A program made the translations under genes and the position numbers. From an uncultured Pelagibacteraceae bacterium (lineage in GTDB: Bacteria > Pseudomonadota > Alphaproteobacteria > Pelagibacterales > Pelagibacteraceae), in contig CACMRC010000004.1 of assembly GCA_902615975.1 (NCBI GenBank), positions 52,908 through 116,907 on the forward strand: a stretch of DNA of 64,000 nt, given 5' to 3'. Shown here piece after piece: positions 35,178-43,048 of this stretch; position 1 is the first letter of the stretch, and each line of letters begins with the position of its first letter. Below the pieces are notes generated by a model that worked only from the letters and a program-made list of their open reading frames with translations, searched no databases and was not told the DNA's origin.

Positions 35178-36224
35178 TTATACTAAAGTTGTGATATGAC
35201 CCATTTTTCTTTTTTCTTTTATATTTTTTTTTAAATAATCAAAGAAAAATTCATTTTCATTAAACTTTTGAATATTTCTATAATGAGTAATTTGATCGCC
35301 AAGCAAATTCATCATTTTTGCATTAGATATTTTTTTTAAAGGAATTTGTTCTAAACCACATACAGCTCTTACATGATTTTCAAATTGACTTACATTAAAA
35401 GCATTTATTGTTAAATGTCCTGAGTTATGTACCCTCGGTGCAATTTCATTAACATAAAGATTATCATTTCTGTCAATAAAAAATTCTACACATAAAGTTC
35501 CAACATACTTAAGCTCTTCAGCAATTAGCATTGCCCAATCTTTAGATTGATTAAAAATCTTTTCATTAATTTCAGCAGGTATTTTTGAATATTTTAAAAT
35601 TTGATCTTCGTGAGAGTTTTCTATTGGTTCATAAATTTCATATTTATTGTTACTAAATCTTGTAATTATAATTGAAATTTCTTTTTTTAATTTAACAAGT
35701 TTTTCAAGAATATATCCTTTTGAAAAATCAATATTCAAAGAATCAAGTTCATTACCTGATTTTATTGGATATTGACCTTTGCCATCGTATCCTAGCGTTG
35801 TTGTTTTGAGAATACCTGGTAAAAAATCCTCTAAAGCATCAATGTCAGATTTTTTTTCAATTGAAACATATCTTGTTGTTCTAATATTTAATTTATTAAC
35901 AAAATCTTTTTCAGCCAATCGATGTTGAATTAATCTGTTAACTGATGGCTTAGGCAAAACAGGTTTAAATTTATTTATTTCATTTAATGTTTCAAATGGA
36001 ATATTTTCAAATTCATAAGTTACTAAATCAACTTGATTCATAAATTCTGATATTTTTTCTTTATTATCATAACTTCCTGTAACAAATTGATTGCAAAAAT
36101 TTTGTGCTGGCCCATCTATGTCATCACAAAAAACTACAGTTTTAACATTTAATTTTTTAGCTGCTATTGCAAGCATACTTCCAAGTTGACCACCCCCAAT
36201 GATACCAAGAGTAATTTCTGACAT
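35178..36224 (-). CDS. purK: N5-carboxyaminoimidazole ribonucleotide synthase
   Basis: A 348-residue ATP-grasp enzyme. The start LGIIGGGQLGSMLAIAAKKL is the PurK N-terminal motif; KTTTLGYDGKGQYPIKS is the ATP-binding loop, and YVNEIAPRVHNSGHLTINAF carries Mg/ATP ligands. It makes N5-CAIR from AIR, bicarbonate and ATP in purine synthesis. It is immediately followed by purE in pathway terms (purE is upstream by one base in the operon). Length normal. Confidence 0.95.
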   Translation of the reverse strand: MSEITLGIIGGGQLGSMLAIAAKKLNVKTVVFCDDIDGPAQNFCNQFVTGSYDNKEKISEFMNQVDLVTYEFENIPFETLNEINKFKPVLPKPSVNRLIQHRLAEKDFVNKLNIRTTRYVSIEKKSDIDALEDFLPGILKTTTLGYDGKGQYPIKSGNELDSLNIDFSKGYILEKLVKLKKEISIIITRFSNNKYEIYEPIENSHEDQILKYSKIPAEINEKIFNQSKDWAMLIAEELKYVGTLCVEFFIDRNDNLYVNEIAPRVHNSGHLTINAFNVSQFENHVRAVCGLEQIPLKKISNAKMMNLLGDQITHYRNIQKFNENEFFFDYLKKNIKEKRKMGHITTLV

Positions 36225-36225
36225 T

Positions 36226-36717
36226 TTATTTTGGAGATTTCTTTACAGATTTAGTTTGTGATGTTCTAAAATTTTTAAGTTTTTTTCGAACATTTGAATT
36301 ATTATTAGCAATTATTGCTGCTGCTAATAAAGCAGCATTAATAGCGCCGTCCTCTCCTATAGCAAGCGTTCCTACAGGAATTCCTTTAGGCATTTGTGCA
36401 ATTGATAACAAACTATCCAAACCTTTAAGTTTTTTACTTTCAACAGGAACACCAAGTACTGGCACATGTGTAAGTGCTGATACCATACCTGGAAGATGAG
36501 CAGATCCTCCGGCACCCGCAATAATTACTCCTATATTATTTTGCTCAACTTTTGTAGCATATTCATACATTCTTTGTGGTGTTCTGTGAGCAGATATAAT
36601 TTTTGTTTCAAATGAAACTCCAATTTTTTTTAGGGTTTTTTCGGCTTGTTTCATTACTTTATAGTCAGATTGACTTCCCATTATGATTGAAACTTTTAAT
36701 TTACTATTTTTTTTCAT
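36226..36717 (-). CDS. purE: N5-carboxyaminoimidazole ribonucleotide mutase
   Basis: A 163-residue class I PurE. SIIMGSQSDYKVMKQAEKTL, SAHRTPQRMYEYA and IIAGAGGSAHLPGMVSALT are the substrate and catalytic blocks, including the Ser-Ala-His-Arg active-site segment; VPVLGVPVESKKLKGLDSLLSIAQMPKGIPVGT is typical. It converts N5-CAIR to CAIR. It has an extra Lys-rich C-terminal tail. It is divergent from the dipeptidase cassette with about 94 bases between. Confidence 0.95.
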   Translation of the reverse strand: MKKNSKLKVSIIMGSQSDYKVMKQAEKTLKKIGVSFETKIISAHRTPQRMYEYATKVEQNNIGVIIAGAGGSAHLPGMVSALTHVPVLGVPVESKKLKGLDSLLSIAQMPKGIPVGTLAIGEDGAINAALLAAAIIANNNSNVRKKLKNFRTSQTKSVKKSPK

Positions 36718-36811
36718 GAAAATTGATCAATCTGTTTATTTCAAAATTAACTTAAAATTTCAATAAAATTAATAGTATTTAAAATACATATTGATTAGAG
36801 TTAAGCATACT

Positions 36812-37777
36812 ATGAATTATAAAATCGATAATCTTCAATATTGCAATTGGTCTAGGAAAATCTTTGAGATAAATAGATCTGCCGGATTAGATGCTGTCCA
36901 TGTTACCATTGTCTACCATGAAGATTTTGATGAATTACAACTTGAAATTAAAAAATGGGAAAAATTATTTCATGAAAATTCTGATTTAATTTTTCTTGGT
37001 AAGAATTTCCAAGATATTGATAAAGCTAACAAAGAAAACAAAACCGCAATATTTTTTGGTTTTCAAAACTGTTCACCAATTGAAGATGACATAAATCTTG
37101 TTGAAAAGGTTCATCAATTAGGATGCAGATTTATGCAACTTACTTATAATAACCAGTCTTTGCTAGCAACAGGTTGTTATGAAAAAGTAGATAGCGGAGT
37201 TACAAATTTTGGACGTGAGGTTATAAGAGAAATGAATAAAGTTGGCCTCGTGGTAGACATGTCACATTCTGCAGAAAAAAGTACTCTAGATGCAATTGAA
37301 TTCAGTGAAAAACCAATAGCAATTACTCATGCTAATCCTTCTTTTTGGCATCCAGCTAAAAGAAATAAATCCTCAGATTTATTAAAAATTTTGAGTGATA
37401 GTGGTGGTATGTTGGGTTTATCATTATACCCTCATCACTTAAAAGATAACACAAATTGTACTCTAGATAGTTTTTGTGAAATGGTGGCAAAAACAGCCGA
37501 AATAATGGATGTAAAAAAAATAGGAATAGGATCAGATCTTTGTTTAGATCATCCAGATAGTGTTGTTGAATGGATGAGAAATGGTTCTTGGTCTAAAAGT
37601 AAAAATTATGGTGAAGGTTCGAAAAATAAACCAGGTTTTCCTAAACAACCTGACTGGTTTCTTGATGCAAGAGGGTTCTCAAATATTGAAAAAGGTCTAA
37701 AAAAAGCAGGTTTTTCAGATACCGAGACACATGGAATACTTGGAAATAACTGGTACAATTTTTATAAAACTATTTAA
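36812..37777 (+). CDS. Atypical membrane dipeptidase (peptidase M19) family protein
   Basis: About 321 residues from the ATG at 36812 (the track's TTG at 36791 adds seven unlikely residues). The fold is M19: VVDMSHSAEKSTLDAI and PIAITHANPSFWHPAKRNKSSD supply the two later His and the Arg, and IGIGSDLCLDHP the Asp. However, the N-terminal metal pair expected as D-G-H-x-D reads IDNLQYCNW, and the bridging Glu position reads FGFQNCSP, so three canonical metal ligands seem absent. Either the metal site is reorganised or the reaction differs from dipeptide hydrolysis. It starts a cassette with a 553-aa unknown, DUF3726 and a CxxC protein, with two-base gaps. Confidence 0.75.
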   Translation: MNYKIDNLQYCNWSRKIFEINRSAGLDAVHVTIVYHEDFDELQLEIKKWEKLFHENSDLIFLGKNFQDIDKANKENKTAIFFGFQNCSPIEDDINLVEKVHQLGCRFMQLTYNNQSLLATGCYEKVDSGVTNFGREVIREMNKVGLVVDMSHSAEKSTLDAIEFSEKPIAITHANPSFWHPAKRNKSSDLLKILSDSGGMLGLSLYPHHLKDNTNCTLDSFCEMVAKTAEIMDVKKIGIGSDLCLDHPDSVVEWMRNGSWSKSKNYGEGSKNKPGFPKQPDWFLDARGFSNIEKGLKKAGFSDTETHGILGNNWYNFYKTI

Positions 37778-37779
37778 TT

Positions 37780-39441
37780 ATGAAAGTTGAATTAAGAGAC
37801 CCGAATAAGATAATGAAATTATCAAGGCTAGGATCTTTTCATCAATCAAAATTATCTTTTTTAAGAAGTTTTCTTAATGAATTTAAAGAGTGGGAGTATA
37901 AAAGAGATTTATTTAATTTAAATGAAAATGGTTTTGGAGAAGCTGTTTACTCATTTAAAAAAAATAAAAGAGTTTATTCTTTAATTTGTTTTGCAAATGA
38001 AATCAAAGATGAAGAAAGATCAGACAGAGTTATTGCAACAAAATGGGATGCAGCTTTTACATTACACGATGGAGTTCCTACAAAAAAAGATATTGAAAGA
38101 TTAAAAAATGAAGTTCCAAAACAAGAAGTTGGCAGACTTTCTTATAAAGAATTAACTTTATCGAGAGCAAACAAATCAGTAAGAATTTATAATCATGTAG
38201 TTGAAAGTTTGAGCAAAGGTCAGCAGCCAGATTTAAACTTATTATCAAAAGTAGGCTATTTATATAGGACTACAGCAGTATATGGCTCAGGCAAATTTGG
38301 TCTTGCAGATCGATTTAGAATTAAAAATCGTGAAGAAATTAATGGTCCATTCAGATTAGAAATGATGCTGGTTTATTTGGTAAGACAATTTACTTTTGAT
38401 CAAGTTAATCATGTTGCTTATCATAAAAATCCAAAAATAGCTGTTAAGCTAGATGATAATATTTGTAAAAACTTGGGAATAGGTAATTCCACAGGTTTGG
38501 GTATGGCTCCATTTATAGTCAATCACCCAACTCTATTAAATAATTGGATTTTAAGTAGAGAAAAAGCACTAAAGAAAATTAGAGAAATCAAAGATGTAGA
38601 AAGTCAAGATAGCGATTTGTTTATAGATTGTGTAAAAAAATCATTAAAAAATATTACAAGCTGGAATACTGATAGCAAATATCAGCAAAAAAAAATTTCT
38701 TCATTATTAAAGGATGTTGAAAAGTTCTTAAATTTTATAGATAAAGATTTTAATTTTAAGAGCGAATATCCTTTTGACAAAATCTATCAATGGTTAGAGG
38801 ATAATACTTGCGAGGAATGTATTGAATACATAGTGTCAATAATGATGGAGCCTTATAACGATATTATAAATCCTTTGGTAAAAGAAATGAGTTCAGACGA
38901 AGAAAAATATTTTAATATTCCAACTTATAGAAAAGTTGATGAATTGAGGAATATCATTGAAGCAAAGTATCCCAATATTCTAGATATTAATTTTGAAGAA
39001 AAAGAAAATAATAAAAACTTTTGGTTTATTTCAAAAAATAAAGAAGAACCTAGATTGGCAGATCGTTTTGAAGAACATGGATCAGAATTAGAACAACCTT
39101 TAGCAATAGCAAGAGATATAAAAAAACTTTATGACAAATTATTAGTCTCAAAAAATAGTTTAACTATCGCTGAGTTTTTAACATCAAATTCTGAGTTAAG
39201 ACATGTTGTAAGAAGAGCGTTTATTGTAGAAAAATTTCCTTATTCAGAAATACAAGATAATACAATTGGTAAAGATTTAATGCCAATTGATATGCTAAGA
39301 TTAAAATTGTCTTTTTTTGGTGCATTAAAATTTGATCCACGATCTGACAAATGGTTAAGAATTTGCATGTTCCAAGGTGCTCCACTTCCAAATGAGTTAA
39401 AAAGTTATGACGAGCAGTGGGTATATAAAACCAATATTTAA
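37780..39441 (+). CDS. Unknown 553-aa protein of the DUF3726 cassette
   Basis: A 553-residue soluble protein with no signal or membrane span. I do not recognise its family. It has an N-terminal block (RLGSFHQSKLSFLRSFLNEF), a WDAAFTLHDGVPTKKDIERL segment, a probable core around residues 160-250 (YLYRTTAVYGSGKFGLADRF; RLEMMLVYLVRQFTFDQVNHVAY; LGIGNSTGLGMAPF) and a C-terminal region rich in charged residues with FFGALKFDPRSDKWLRICMFQG near the end. The GNSTGLGMAPF stretch looks like a conserved loop. It lies two bases after the M19-like gene and two before DUF3726, so it is almost certainly functionally linked to them. Confidence 0.75.
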   Translation: MKVELRDPNKIMKLSRLGSFHQSKLSFLRSFLNEFKEWEYKRDLFNLNENGFGEAVYSFKKNKRVYSLICFANEIKDEERSDRVIATKWDAAFTLHDGVPTKKDIERLKNEVPKQEVGRLSYKELTLSRANKSVRIYNHVVESLSKGQQPDLNLLSKVGYLYRTTAVYGSGKFGLADRFRIKNREEINGPFRLEMMLVYLVRQFTFDQVNHVAYHKNPKIAVKLDDNICKNLGIGNSTGLGMAPFIVNHPTLLNNWILSREKALKKIREIKDVESQDSDLFIDCVKKSLKNITSWNTDSKYQQKKISSLLKDVEKFLNFIDKDFNFKSEYPFDKIYQWLEDNTCEECIEYIVSIMMEPYNDIINPLVKEMSSDEEKYFNIPTYRKVDELRNIIEAKYPNILDINFEEKENNKNFWFISKNKEEPRLADRFEEHGSELEQPLAIARDIKKLYDKLLVSKNSLTIAEFLTSNSELRHVVRRAFIVEKFPYSEIQDNTIGKDLMPIDMLRLKLSFFGALKFDPRSDKWLRICMFQGAPLPNELKSYDEQWVYKTNI

Positions 39442-39443
39442 TA

Positions 39444-40055
39444 ATGAAATCACTGAGTGAAATTGAAACTACTGTTAAAAGAGCTTCAAAGGCGGCAGGA
39501 TATTCTTGGGGGGTTTCTGAGGAAACAGGAAAAAGTATTAGGTTATTAGAGCTATTTAGTTTACCGGGTATTAAGCACCTTAATGAATATTTTAATGAAA
39601 AAAACAAAAGTAAATTTGAAAATTTAAATTTAATTAATGAAAATAACTCTTCATCAAACAATCCTTACTGTCCAATTACTTTAGGTGTTAGTTTTTTAGA
39701 TCAAATAAATGTTTTAGAAAATTTAAAAAAAATTGAATTCAAAAATGTTGCTTATCCAATAATTTTTATATCCTTTATAAGTCGTTCATCAGAAATTATT
39801 GGAAAAAAAATTTATTTAAAAATGGATGAGAAAAAAATTTTACTAAATTTAAATGTAAATATTAGTTCAAATTTTATTGAACAAGAATTTCCAAAATTAG
39901 CGAATACAATTGAGGTAAATCTACTTGAAAATGAAGACAACTTTACAGACTATGAATGGAATAATTTATACAAGTTATCTGAAGAAACTTTTGTCGAAGA
40001 AAGTGACAGTTTAAAAGAAGGTGCGGCAGGTGCTGGTTTGACTGATAATGACTGA
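39444..40055 (+). CDS. DUF3726 family protein
   Basis: A 203-residue protein whose N-terminus (SLSEIETTVKRASKAAGYSWGVSEETGKSIRLLE) matches my memory of DUF3726, a family of unknown function found in marine alphaproteobacteria. The remainder is poorly conserved, Lys/Asn-rich, with an acidic C-terminal tail ending EGAAGAGLTDND. The Gly/Ala-rich end is also typical. It is co-transcribed with the M19-like and 553-aa genes and overlaps the next small ORF by eight bases. No catalytic motif seen. Confidence 0.7.
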   Translation: MKSLSEIETTVKRASKAAGYSWGVSEETGKSIRLLELFSLPGIKHLNEYFNEKNKSKFENLNLINENNSSSNNPYCPITLGVSFLDQINVLENLKKIEFKNVAYPIIFISFISRSSEIIGKKIYLKMDEKKILLNLNVNISSNFIEQEFPKLANTIEVNLLENEDNFTDYEWNNLYKLSEETFVEESDSLKEGAAGAGLTDND

Positions 40056-40215
40056 TAAAACTGATGAAAAATATCTTAATACAGATACTGAAGAATTAAA
40101 CAATATTTGTGATGAATGCAGAGAAGAAGACGAGAGTGTTACTCAAAATTTAATTCTTACTGGGTTTAAATTATGTAAATCTTGTAGAGTATCTAAAACT
40201 ATATTTCCACTTTAA
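40048..40215 (+). CDS. Small two-CxxC protein (55 aa), not in ORF track
   Basis: Reading past the DUF3726 stop reveals an ORF from ATG at 40048 to TAA at 40215, overlapping DUF3726 by eight bases. It encodes 55 residues with an acidic N-terminus and two Cys pairs, NICDECREED and KLCKSCRVS, spaced about 19 residues apart. Four Cys in this layout suggest a small zinc ribbon or a metal/iron-sulfur carrier. Its last four bases overlap the convergent YIP1-like gene. The overlap and the paired Cys argue that it is real and the fourth member of the cassette. Confidence 0.65.
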   Translation: MTDKTDEKYLNTDTEELNNICDECREEDESVTQNLILTGFKLCKSCRVSKTIFPL

Positions 40216-40757
40216 CTGATTTGACTTACTGGAAGCATATTCATTCTACTCATCACAAATGAGATAGATAAAAATGCAATAATTAAAAAGGATAAAAGCA
40301 CAATCCCAAAAGATTTAAAATTAGATTTTAAACTCAATATTTGTTTAGTTGAAATTATTAAACCTGCAAAAATCCAGAATTGAGTAAGAAAAATTATTGG
40401 TATCATTAAATCTGGTGTGACTGCAAAAAATCTTAATAAACCAGGGGCATGTGCAAATCCAACCGCTGTTAAAACTTTTTTGAACGAAACTTTGGTTTGT
40501 TTATCAGGAAATAATTTAACTCCAATTACAAAGATAAAAATCGCCCATATTAGCCAAGTAACTATTGCAGTTAGACCAGACATTGCAATAGCTGTTTTAA
40601 TAATGGTATTAGCTGCTACTGCTCCAGCGATACCATCTAGGATCATTATAATACCAGCAAAGTAAATTGATGCTTCTCCAAAATTTTTATTATCCGAATA
40701 AAGAGTTTTGTCTAATTTTATTGACTTAAAAATTATATTTAAAAATTCAGCAAACAT
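40212..40757 (-). CDS. YIP1-like integral membrane protein
   Basis: A 181-residue polytopic protein with about five spans (YFAGIIMILDGIAGAVAANTI; AIVTWLIWAIFIFVIGVKLF; FGIVLLSFLIIAFLSISFVM). The central VSFKKVLTAVGFAHAPGLLRFF segment is the kind of amphipathic loop between spans seen in the YIP1 domain family, so I assign it there tentatively. Bacterial members are uncharacterised membrane proteins. Its start codon overlaps the stop of a 36-aa membrane peptide gene. Function unknown. Confidence 0.6.
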   Translation of the reverse strand: MFAEFLNIIFKSIKLDKTLYSDNKNFGEASIYFAGIIMILDGIAGAVAANTIIKTAIAMSGLTAIVTWLIWAIFIFVIGVKLFPDKQTKVSFKKVLTAVGFAHAPGLLRFFAVTPDLMIPIIFLTQFWIFAGLIISTKQILSLKSNFKSFGIVLLSFLIIAFLSISFVMSRMNMLPVSQIS

Positions 40758-40867
40758 TAATCTTTTTTATTTTTATTTTTTTGAGCCTTATAAGAAACAA
40801 TTAATGGAAATATTATTAAAGCAATAGCAATGATAATGCAAACTGCTATTAGAAAACTTTTGATCAT
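40757..40867 (-). CDS. Small membrane peptide (36 aa) overlapping the YIP1-like gene
   Basis: A short ORF from ATG at 40867 to TAA at 40757 encodes 36 residues: one hydrophobic helix (SFLIAVCIIIAIALIIFPL) and a basic tail (YKAQKNKNKKD). The stop and the next ATG share TAATG, implying translational coupling to the membrane protein. It is too short for the ORF track. Positive-inside topology would place the tail in the cytoplasm. Function unknown; real status moderately likely. Confidence 0.45.
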   Translation of the reverse strand: MIKSFLIAVCIIIAIALIIFPLIVSYKAQKNKNKKD

Positions 40868-40875
40868 CAGAGTTT

Positions 40876-40902
40876 AAAAGGGGAGCTGAAATTAGCTCCC
40901 CC
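40876..40902 (-). terminator. Hairpin terminator after the DmdA-like gene
   Basis: GGGGAGCT and AGCTCCCC pair around a six-base loop, ten bases beyond the stop of the gene ending at 40912. On the minus strand TTTT follows the stem. It is GC-rich relative to the surroundings and is a good, though short-tailed, terminator. Confidence 0.75.
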
Positions 40903-40911
40903 TAGTAAATT

Positions 40912-42270
40912 TTAGCCTTTTACAACTTCTCTTGTATTTGCGTTGAAAGACTCTTTGAATGGAATATCCACAACTACTGCATCCACAGGTGTTCCTGGAG
41001 TGTCCGAGTATTTTTCTGGAAGATGAACTTTAAACTTAGTACCAACCTTATTTTTTGGAAATCCATTAGGGTTTAAAGTTCCATCAAACGGAACGTATCC
41101 CATAGCAATATTGGTTTTCTTCTCTGGATGCCACCATGGTGAAGTAATAAACCCAACTGGATCTCCACCACTTTCTGGTGATACTAGCCAAAAGTCTGGC
41201 GCATAATCGTCAATTGGTTTACCACCTAACTCCATTCCAACTAATTGAAGTTTATACGGTTTTTTTCCAGCTTTTATATCTGCTCCCATTTTTTCTAATG
41301 CAGTTTTACCAACATAATCAGCTTTTTTATTCCATTCACCTTTACCAGATAATGAAACTTGATAACCTAAATTACATTGAAACGGATTATGCTGTTGATC
41401 CATGTCTTGCCCCCAAGAAAGAATACCCGCTTGTATTCTTCTGTGGTGTGCAGGTGCAATCACCATCAATTTATGTTTTTTTCCTGCATCTAATACTGCG
41501 TTCCACATATCTTCAGCATATAAAGTCGCATTTCTTAAATATATTTCGTAACCAGCTTCTCCTGAAAAACCAGATTGAGAAATTACACAACTTCTTCCAC
41601 CAACCGTTGCTTCTGCCAATCCATAAAAAGGCATATTATCAAAATCAACTTGATCACCACAAAGGTCTTGCATTAAAGCTTTCGATTTAGGACCTTGAAT
41701 TTGTACTGGACATGCATCTATTTCCTCAATTGTACAATTAAATTTTCCATCTGCATTTACACCTTGCAAATACATTCCAATATCAGAATCTGATAACGAA
41801 AACCAAAATTCATCTTTTGAAATTCTTAAAAGAATTGGATCGTTTAAAACTCCTCCGTAAGCATTACATAATATTACATATCTTGCTCTCATAGGGGAAA
41901 TTTTTGTTGCATCTCTAGTTATAACGTAGTCAGTAAATTTTTCTGCATCTGGACCTTTAACTCTTATTTGTCTTTCAACAGCTACATTCCACATTGTCAC
42001 GTGGTTTACGATTGCATCGTACTCAACCATTGCTCCACCATCTTCAGGTTTTACATAACCTCTTGGATGATAAATACGATTGTATACAGTTGCTCTCCAA
42101 CAACCTGCCTGCATTGATAAATGCCAATAAGGTGACTTTCTTACCCTTGTTGAAATTAATAATTCAACTTTAGTTGGCCCACTCTGTCTTAAATTGTATG
42201 GTACTTCTCTATCTGATTGATCAACAGAAGTAACATGTTGTACTTTAGTATAGTCAAACTCTTTAGACAT
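40912..42270 (-). CDS. DmdA/GcvT-like tetrahydrofolate-dependent methyltransferase
   Basis: A 452-residue member of the GcvT/DmdA superfamily. HVTMWNVAVERQIRVKGPDAEKFTDYVITRD, GVLNDPILLRISKDEFWFSLSDSD, VQIQGPKSKALMQDL, ISQSGFSGEAGYEIYL and NPFQCNLGYQVSL follow the DMSP demethylase pattern as I remember it (W-x-VA-x-ERQ; NDP; DSD; IQGPKS). It is about 80 residues longer than SAR11 DmdA, with an N-terminal extension and insertions in the C-terminal part. DmdA moves a methyl group to THF, giving 5-methyl-THF. The next gene upstream is MetF-like and overlaps it by eight bases, fitting methyl-THF as product. Substrate unknown: DMSP, a betaine or an aromatic O-methyl ether are options. Confidence 0.75.
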   Translation of the reverse strand: MSKEFDYTKVQHVTSVDQSDREVPYNLRQSGPTKVELLISTRVRKSPYWHLSMQAGCWRATVYNRIYHPRGYVKPEDGGAMVEYDAIVNHVTMWNVAVERQIRVKGPDAEKFTDYVITRDATKISPMRARYVILCNAYGGVLNDPILLRISKDEFWFSLSDSDIGMYLQGVNADGKFNCTIEEIDACPVQIQGPKSKALMQDLCGDQVDFDNMPFYGLAEATVGGRSCVISQSGFSGEAGYEIYLRNATLYAEDMWNAVLDAGKKHKLMVIAPAHHRRIQAGILSWGQDMDQQHNPFQCNLGYQVSLSGKGEWNKKADYVGKTALEKMGADIKAGKKPYKLQLVGMELGGKPIDDYAPDFWLVSPESGGDPVGFITSPWWHPEKKTNIAMGYVPFDGTLNPNGFPKNKVGTKFKVHLPEKYSDTPGTPVDAVVVDIPFKESFNANTREVVKG

Positions 42271-42991
42271 AACTATTCTCCTTCAACCACTTGTTAGTTT
42301 CCTTCAAGCCGCCGAATGTATAAATGTGGAAGTTATCAGTATGCGATTTAACTTTCCCAATTAAATCATTAGGGTCTTTAGGTTTCAATAAATCTAATGC
42401 CTTAGTAAAATTAGATTTAAGAAAGTTAATGGAATTTTTTGCCCCTACAATATTAGCAAATTTAATTAAGCTAGATATTTTTAAAGGCCCAGTGATTCCC
42501 ACATGCACTGGTACGCTTTGCTTAGAAATAAAATCTATAATAGGCTGAGGATCAAGTAACCATTGTGTTACAATATAATCTGCGTAAGGCTTTTTATCTA
42601 TCATAGCTTTCTCTAAATCTGAGTCGGATATATCAGGACTCCCCTCAGGATGTCCAGCAATTCCTATTTTCATTTTTTCAAAATAACCAGTCTCTAAAAG
42701 TTGAAATGAACTATCAAATTTACCCGCTGGCTCTCTCCCACCTCCAATAATCAAGGCTTGCTTTACGCCTCCATCTTTGCATCTAGAAACATAATCTTTA
42801 AGCTCTTTTTCATCATGCATTGATCTAGCAGGAAAATGAGGTACGGGATTAAATCCTTTTTTTACAAGTTCTACTGCTTTGTCAGCAGTTTCTCTATAAT
42901 CACCTCCAGGTAGCATCGTTATATAAATGTCAGACAACGCTGGAACTGTATCAACCTCTGTTTTAGGACCTATTTCCAATGAAAAATTCAT
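42263..42991 (-). CDS. Short methylenetetrahydrofolate reductase-like protein
   Basis: A 242-residue protein with the MetF TIM-barrel pattern in compressed form: FSLEIGPKTEVDTVPAL at the N-terminus, PVPHFPARSMHDEKELKDYV, QALIIGGGREPAG and IGIAGHPEGSP near the middle, and YADYIVTQWLLDPQPIIDFI, matching the MetF order of strands and FAD/substrate loops. It is about 50 residues shorter than E. coli MetF. Paired with a DmdA-like methyltransferase it would oxidise 5-methyl-THF to methylene-THF. A precedent is the ligM-metF pairing in vanillate demethylation of Sphingobium. Overlaps the downstream gene by eight bases. Confidence 0.78.
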   Translation of the reverse strand: MNFSLEIGPKTEVDTVPALSDIYITMLPGGDYRETADKAVELVKKGFNPVPHFPARSMHDEKELKDYVSRCKDGGVKQALIIGGGREPAGKFDSSFQLLETGYFEKMKIGIAGHPEGSPDISDSDLEKAMIDKKPYADYIVTQWLLDPQPIIDFISKQSVPVHVGITGPLKISSLIKFANIVGAKNSINFLKSNFTKALDLLKPKDPNDLIGKVKSHTDNFHIYTFGGLKETNKWLKENSYV

Positions 42992-43048
42992 AGAGAAGAT
43001 CTTTATTTATTTTGAAATATGAGTCTAGAAAATTCGATTGAGACTAAT

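Noticed and set aside
41178-41690. 170-aa plus-strand ORF opposite the DmdA-like gene
   Set aside because: It is a shadow of a strongly conserved minus-strand coding frame, with low-complexity hydrophobic/His composition and no family pattern.
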